NCBI GenBank assembly: GCA_904419745.1
Contig: CAJFSS010000005.1
Location: forward strand, 1 to 64,000
Reading direction: 5' to 3'
Length of the DNA: 64,000 bases
Source: Candidatus Pseudoruminococcus merdavium
GTDB lineage: Bacteria; Bacillota; Clostridia; Oscillospirales; Ruminococcaceae
Shown: positions 61,730-64,000 of the stretch, piece after piece
Numbering within the stretch: position 1 is the stretch's first letter
How the letters are laid out: every line of letters begins with the position of its first letter
Position numbers and translations under genes: made by a program
Notes under the pieces: generated by a model
Seen by the model: the letters and a program-made list of their open reading frames with translations, nothing else
Databases searched by the model: none
Told to the model about the DNA's origin: nothing

Positions 61730-64000
61730 TTATACTCCGCCGGTGAAAAGGCGGCGCTCCCGTTCGGATAATTCGATCTGCATATGGACATTCCGGTCGC
61801 CGGTAATGGATAGGATACACTCGCCCTGTTCCAATTTGGGGATCAGGTTGAGTTCTTGAGCGGTGAGCTGCCCGGAAAAAACTGTTTGCAGGATGGGGAG
61901 AGAAGCGGCGCTTTGCCTCATCATAATCTTGTACTGCGTCAACTGGAACAGGGACTTGATATGTGCAACTCCTTCCTCACTGCTGTTTTCCGGCACCATA
62001 TCGGAGATGTTTTGTGTTGCCCACCACATATCCGCGAAATAATGGCGTGTATGCCGTTCTACTTCGTTCATCGGCTCGAGCAAAGCGAGTTTCCTCGCGT
62101 TAAGGTATTCATGTGCTTCGTCATAAATCATGTGGTAGTGGCGGACGTCGTCATAGCTCATCGTCCCATTGTCAATGCCATCCCGGTATTTTTGCTGCGA
62201 ACGGTACATGTTATTGTGGAACAAGCCGTTTACTGTTGCAATCTGTGCGTCAAATAGTTCAGGAGCCATTGAACGGATATGACCGAGATTGTAAAAAACA
62301 ATCTGTTCCTCGGTAACATCCGGTACGGTGCTGTGCGCGTCTAAAAAAGGGTAAGTATGTACCAGGTTGTCGAGCATGGATTCAATGTGTTCTAAGTGGG
62401 TTTTGCGGTTATCAGAGAGGTTGCTGCGTAGGATCTGCTGCTCCAGATCCTGATAAAGCTCTCTGCGGACAAGGGCGAGGAGATCGGAAAAGACAGGGTA
62501 GGCGGAACTGTCATACACTTTGGTGGGTTCATCTTCTGAACGAATGTCGTACATACCGCACACTGCGTACAGGCGGCGCAGCAAGCGGCTGAACTCTTTC
62601 AGCTCATAGATAGTTACATCCGGTACAAGACAACGGTAAAATGCCTCCATCTGGGTAATATGGGCGGCGAAGTTCTCCTTTTCTCTTGGCATGACATTTT
62701 GAATCTGCAAGGGGTTGACCATACTGTCCGCCCGGTCAAGGTAGATGATCTTGCCTCCCAGCTCTGTAATCAAGGAATTATATTCGTCGGAAGTTGCAAT
62801 TCCACGCACTTTGTCCCCGATGACCGCCCAGTGTTCAATTGATTTTTTCAGGGTGGAGGATTTCCCGGAACCCTTGTCCCCAACGATAACCCCGCTTGAG
62901 GAAAGGCGGCGCTTTGTGCGGTGGCTGGTATCCAGCATAACGACGCCGGAAGTAGAAGTATATCCCCAGTAGAGACCGTGCGGGTCTTTGAGCATAATAT
63001 GGTGATTGGGTAATCCCATCCCAAGCGTAATTCCGGTGATTGCCTGCCCTTTGCGGCGGTTTGGCATTTTATCCTGATCATCAAACGGCAAAAACATAGA
63101 GCGGTAATCATACATTACCTCATTTATCATAATCGCCGCGCGGAACCCAGCCCCTTCCAGGGAACGAATCACGCGTGAAATTTTCTCGTCAAGCCCCTGG
63201 ATGGTTTGTGCGGCAACATAAACCCTTGTATGGATCAGCTTAATAATATCTTCCATCTTTTGTATCTCATAATACATGGCTTCGTATTGGCTTTTTAAAA
63301 ACTCTGCGTCGCGGTATTCGGATTCTTTCCGTGCATGATCCATCCGGGACTGTTGTTCTTCCATCCCTTTTGAGATGTTCCGGCGGGCGCGTTCCGGCTT
63401 TTCGGTGGCAATATCAATGGTAAATATGACGTCATCAATCATGGAAATTGCCTGAAGCCACCGGTTGTCTACATGATCAGGGTAATGGTAAACTCTCAGG
63501 CAGGAGACATAGCCGTCCCCGGACTTCAGATACCGCTCGTCGTTTGGATCAAGGCCGCCCTGCGGCTGTATCTGAGGGAGCAGGGGGGCAGTGACGTCGG
63601 GAGAAAAAATACTGCTGTTCATGTTGTTTAATTTGTAGAGGATTTGTATTTTTTTCTCCACATTGATTTGGGCGAGCAACGCGCCAAAGCCAAGCGTTGA
63701 ATTTAGCATGTTCAAAATAGAATCATATTCTTCCTGGCCTTTTGCGTATACAAACAGATAACATTCTTTATCGCTCATCAGCGTATTGATAAGTTTGTCA
63801 CGTTCCAGGATTTCTTCAAGGTAATAGTCGTAAACGGGGTTTTTGTTTTCCCTGCGCCGGCGCTGGATATATTCCTGTTGTTCTGTTGTATCCGTCGGGA
63901 AATTCATCCCCACGATTTTCAAGTTTGCACTGTAGGTGTTATAGAGTTTTGCATACCGGATGATATACATTTCTACAGCCTCTTCCGGCAAGTTGTCCGT
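61730..64000 (-). CDS. VirB4-type conjugation ATPase (N-terminus beyond the window)
   Basis: At least 756 residues of a VirB4/TraE/ConE-type ATPase. Walker A GDKGSGKSS is near 377 of the visible part, Walker B with DEAHEYL near 640, and the QNISDM / FQLTQYKIMM region at the C-terminus. The frame remains open to the right edge, so the TTG at 63991 is not necessarily the start and the N-terminus may be missing. VirB4 energises assembly of the type IV secretion channel. It is the first visible gene of the leftward transfer operon. Confidence 0.92.
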   Translation of the reverse strand, partial: TDNLPEEAVEMYIIRYAKLYNTYSANLKIVGMNFPTDTTEQQEYIQRRRRENKNPVYDYYLEEILERDKLINTLMSDKECYLFVYAKGQEEYDSILNMLNSTLGFGALLAQINVEKKIQILYKLNNMNSSIFSPDVTAPLLPQIQPQGGLDPNDERYLKSGDGYVSCLRVYHYPDHVDNRWLQAISMIDDVIFTIDIATEKPERARRNISKGMEEQQSRMDHARKESEYRDAEFLKSQYEAMYYEIQKMEDIIKLIHTRVYVAAQTIQGLDEKISRVIRSLEGAGFRAAIMINEVMYDYRSMFLPFDDQDKMPNRRKGQAITGITLGMGLPNHHIMLKDPHGLYWGYTSTSGVVMLDTSHRTKRRLSSSGVIVGDKGSGKSSTLKKSIEHWAVIGDKVRGIATSDEYNSLITELGGKIIYLDRADSMVNPLQIQNVMPREKENFAAHITQMEAFYRCLVPDVTIYELKEFSRLLRRLYAVCGMYDIRSEDEPTKVYDSSAYPVFSDLLALVRRELYQDLEQQILRSNLSDNRKTHLEHIESMLDNLVHTYPFLDAHSTVPDVTEEQIVFYNLGHIRSMAPELFDAQIATVNGLFHNNMYRSQQKYRDGIDNGTMSYDDVRHYHMIYDEAHEYLNARKLALLEPMNEVERHTRHYFADMWWATQNISDMVPENSSEEGVAHIKSLFQLTQYKIMMRQSAASLPILQTVFSGQLTAQELNLIPKLEQGECILSITGDRNVHMQIELSERERRLFTGGV

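Overview
The window looks like the chromosome of a spore-forming, Gram-positive anaerobe of the class Clostridia, probably Oscillospirales-like (placement is inference). It carries spoVM, spoVS, spoIID, rex, fhs, remA, a PASTA-kinase locus and a thrS T-box, a set typical of endospore-forming Firmicutes. Its gene order around priA-def-fmt-rsmB-rlmN-prpC-prkC-rsgA-thiN-spoVM and rny-ymdB-spoVS matches Bacillus subtilis.

Layout. 1-707: tail of a mobilisable element (a coiled-coil protein end, probably a relaxase, and a small conserved gene) next to tRNA-Leu(CAA). 936-4729: a von Willebrand A protein, the redox repressor rex and a RodA-type SEDS protein. 4977-8918: fhs, then tsaE-tsaB-rpiB-upp, packed with ATGA-type overlaps. 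9124-11320: a two-component system. 11781-13190: a MATE exporter. 13643-27331: the core housekeeping block (yicC-remA-gmk-rpoZ, then priA through spoVM), ending in two tiny genes: a 55-aa membrane protein and the 27-aa SpoVM. 27389-34890: an AEC transporter, an M14 carboxypeptidase, a HAD phosphatase, recG, fakA and an Asp23 protein. 35402-36074: an AT-rich orphan ORF resembling the N-terminal domain of McrA-like enzymes, beside tRNA-Leu(TAG). 36094-42641: a mixed set including spoIID, a flavodoxin, SseB, a nitroreductase and aroQ. 42690-45034: thrS with a T-box leader whose specifier codon is ACC. 45179-47957: rny-ymdB-spoVS.

After tRNA-Lys (49860-49935) the window becomes accessory DNA. First come about 0.7-1 kb without a convincing long gene but full of long hairpins whose non-Watson-Crick pairs are G.U only when read as + strand RNA; this is a candidate large structured RNA. 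Then come an orphan ORF, a lipoprotein, and a peptidoglycan-binding/DUF1906 protein whose promoter carries a LexA (SOS) box.

From 54710 to the right edge lies an integrative conjugative element transcribed leftward: VirB4-type ATPase, CwlT-like two-domain cell-wall hydrolase, VirB8/TcpC-like protein, coiled-coil membrane protein, two small accessory genes and a MobP2-like relaxase. Its genes are separated by strong terminators and three copies of a perfect 21-bp palindrome. Downstream of the relaxase sits a single-gene DUF262-DUF1524 (GmrSD-like) restriction factor, bracketed by the true relaxase 3' end and a 155-bp, about 96% identical duplicate of that 3' end.
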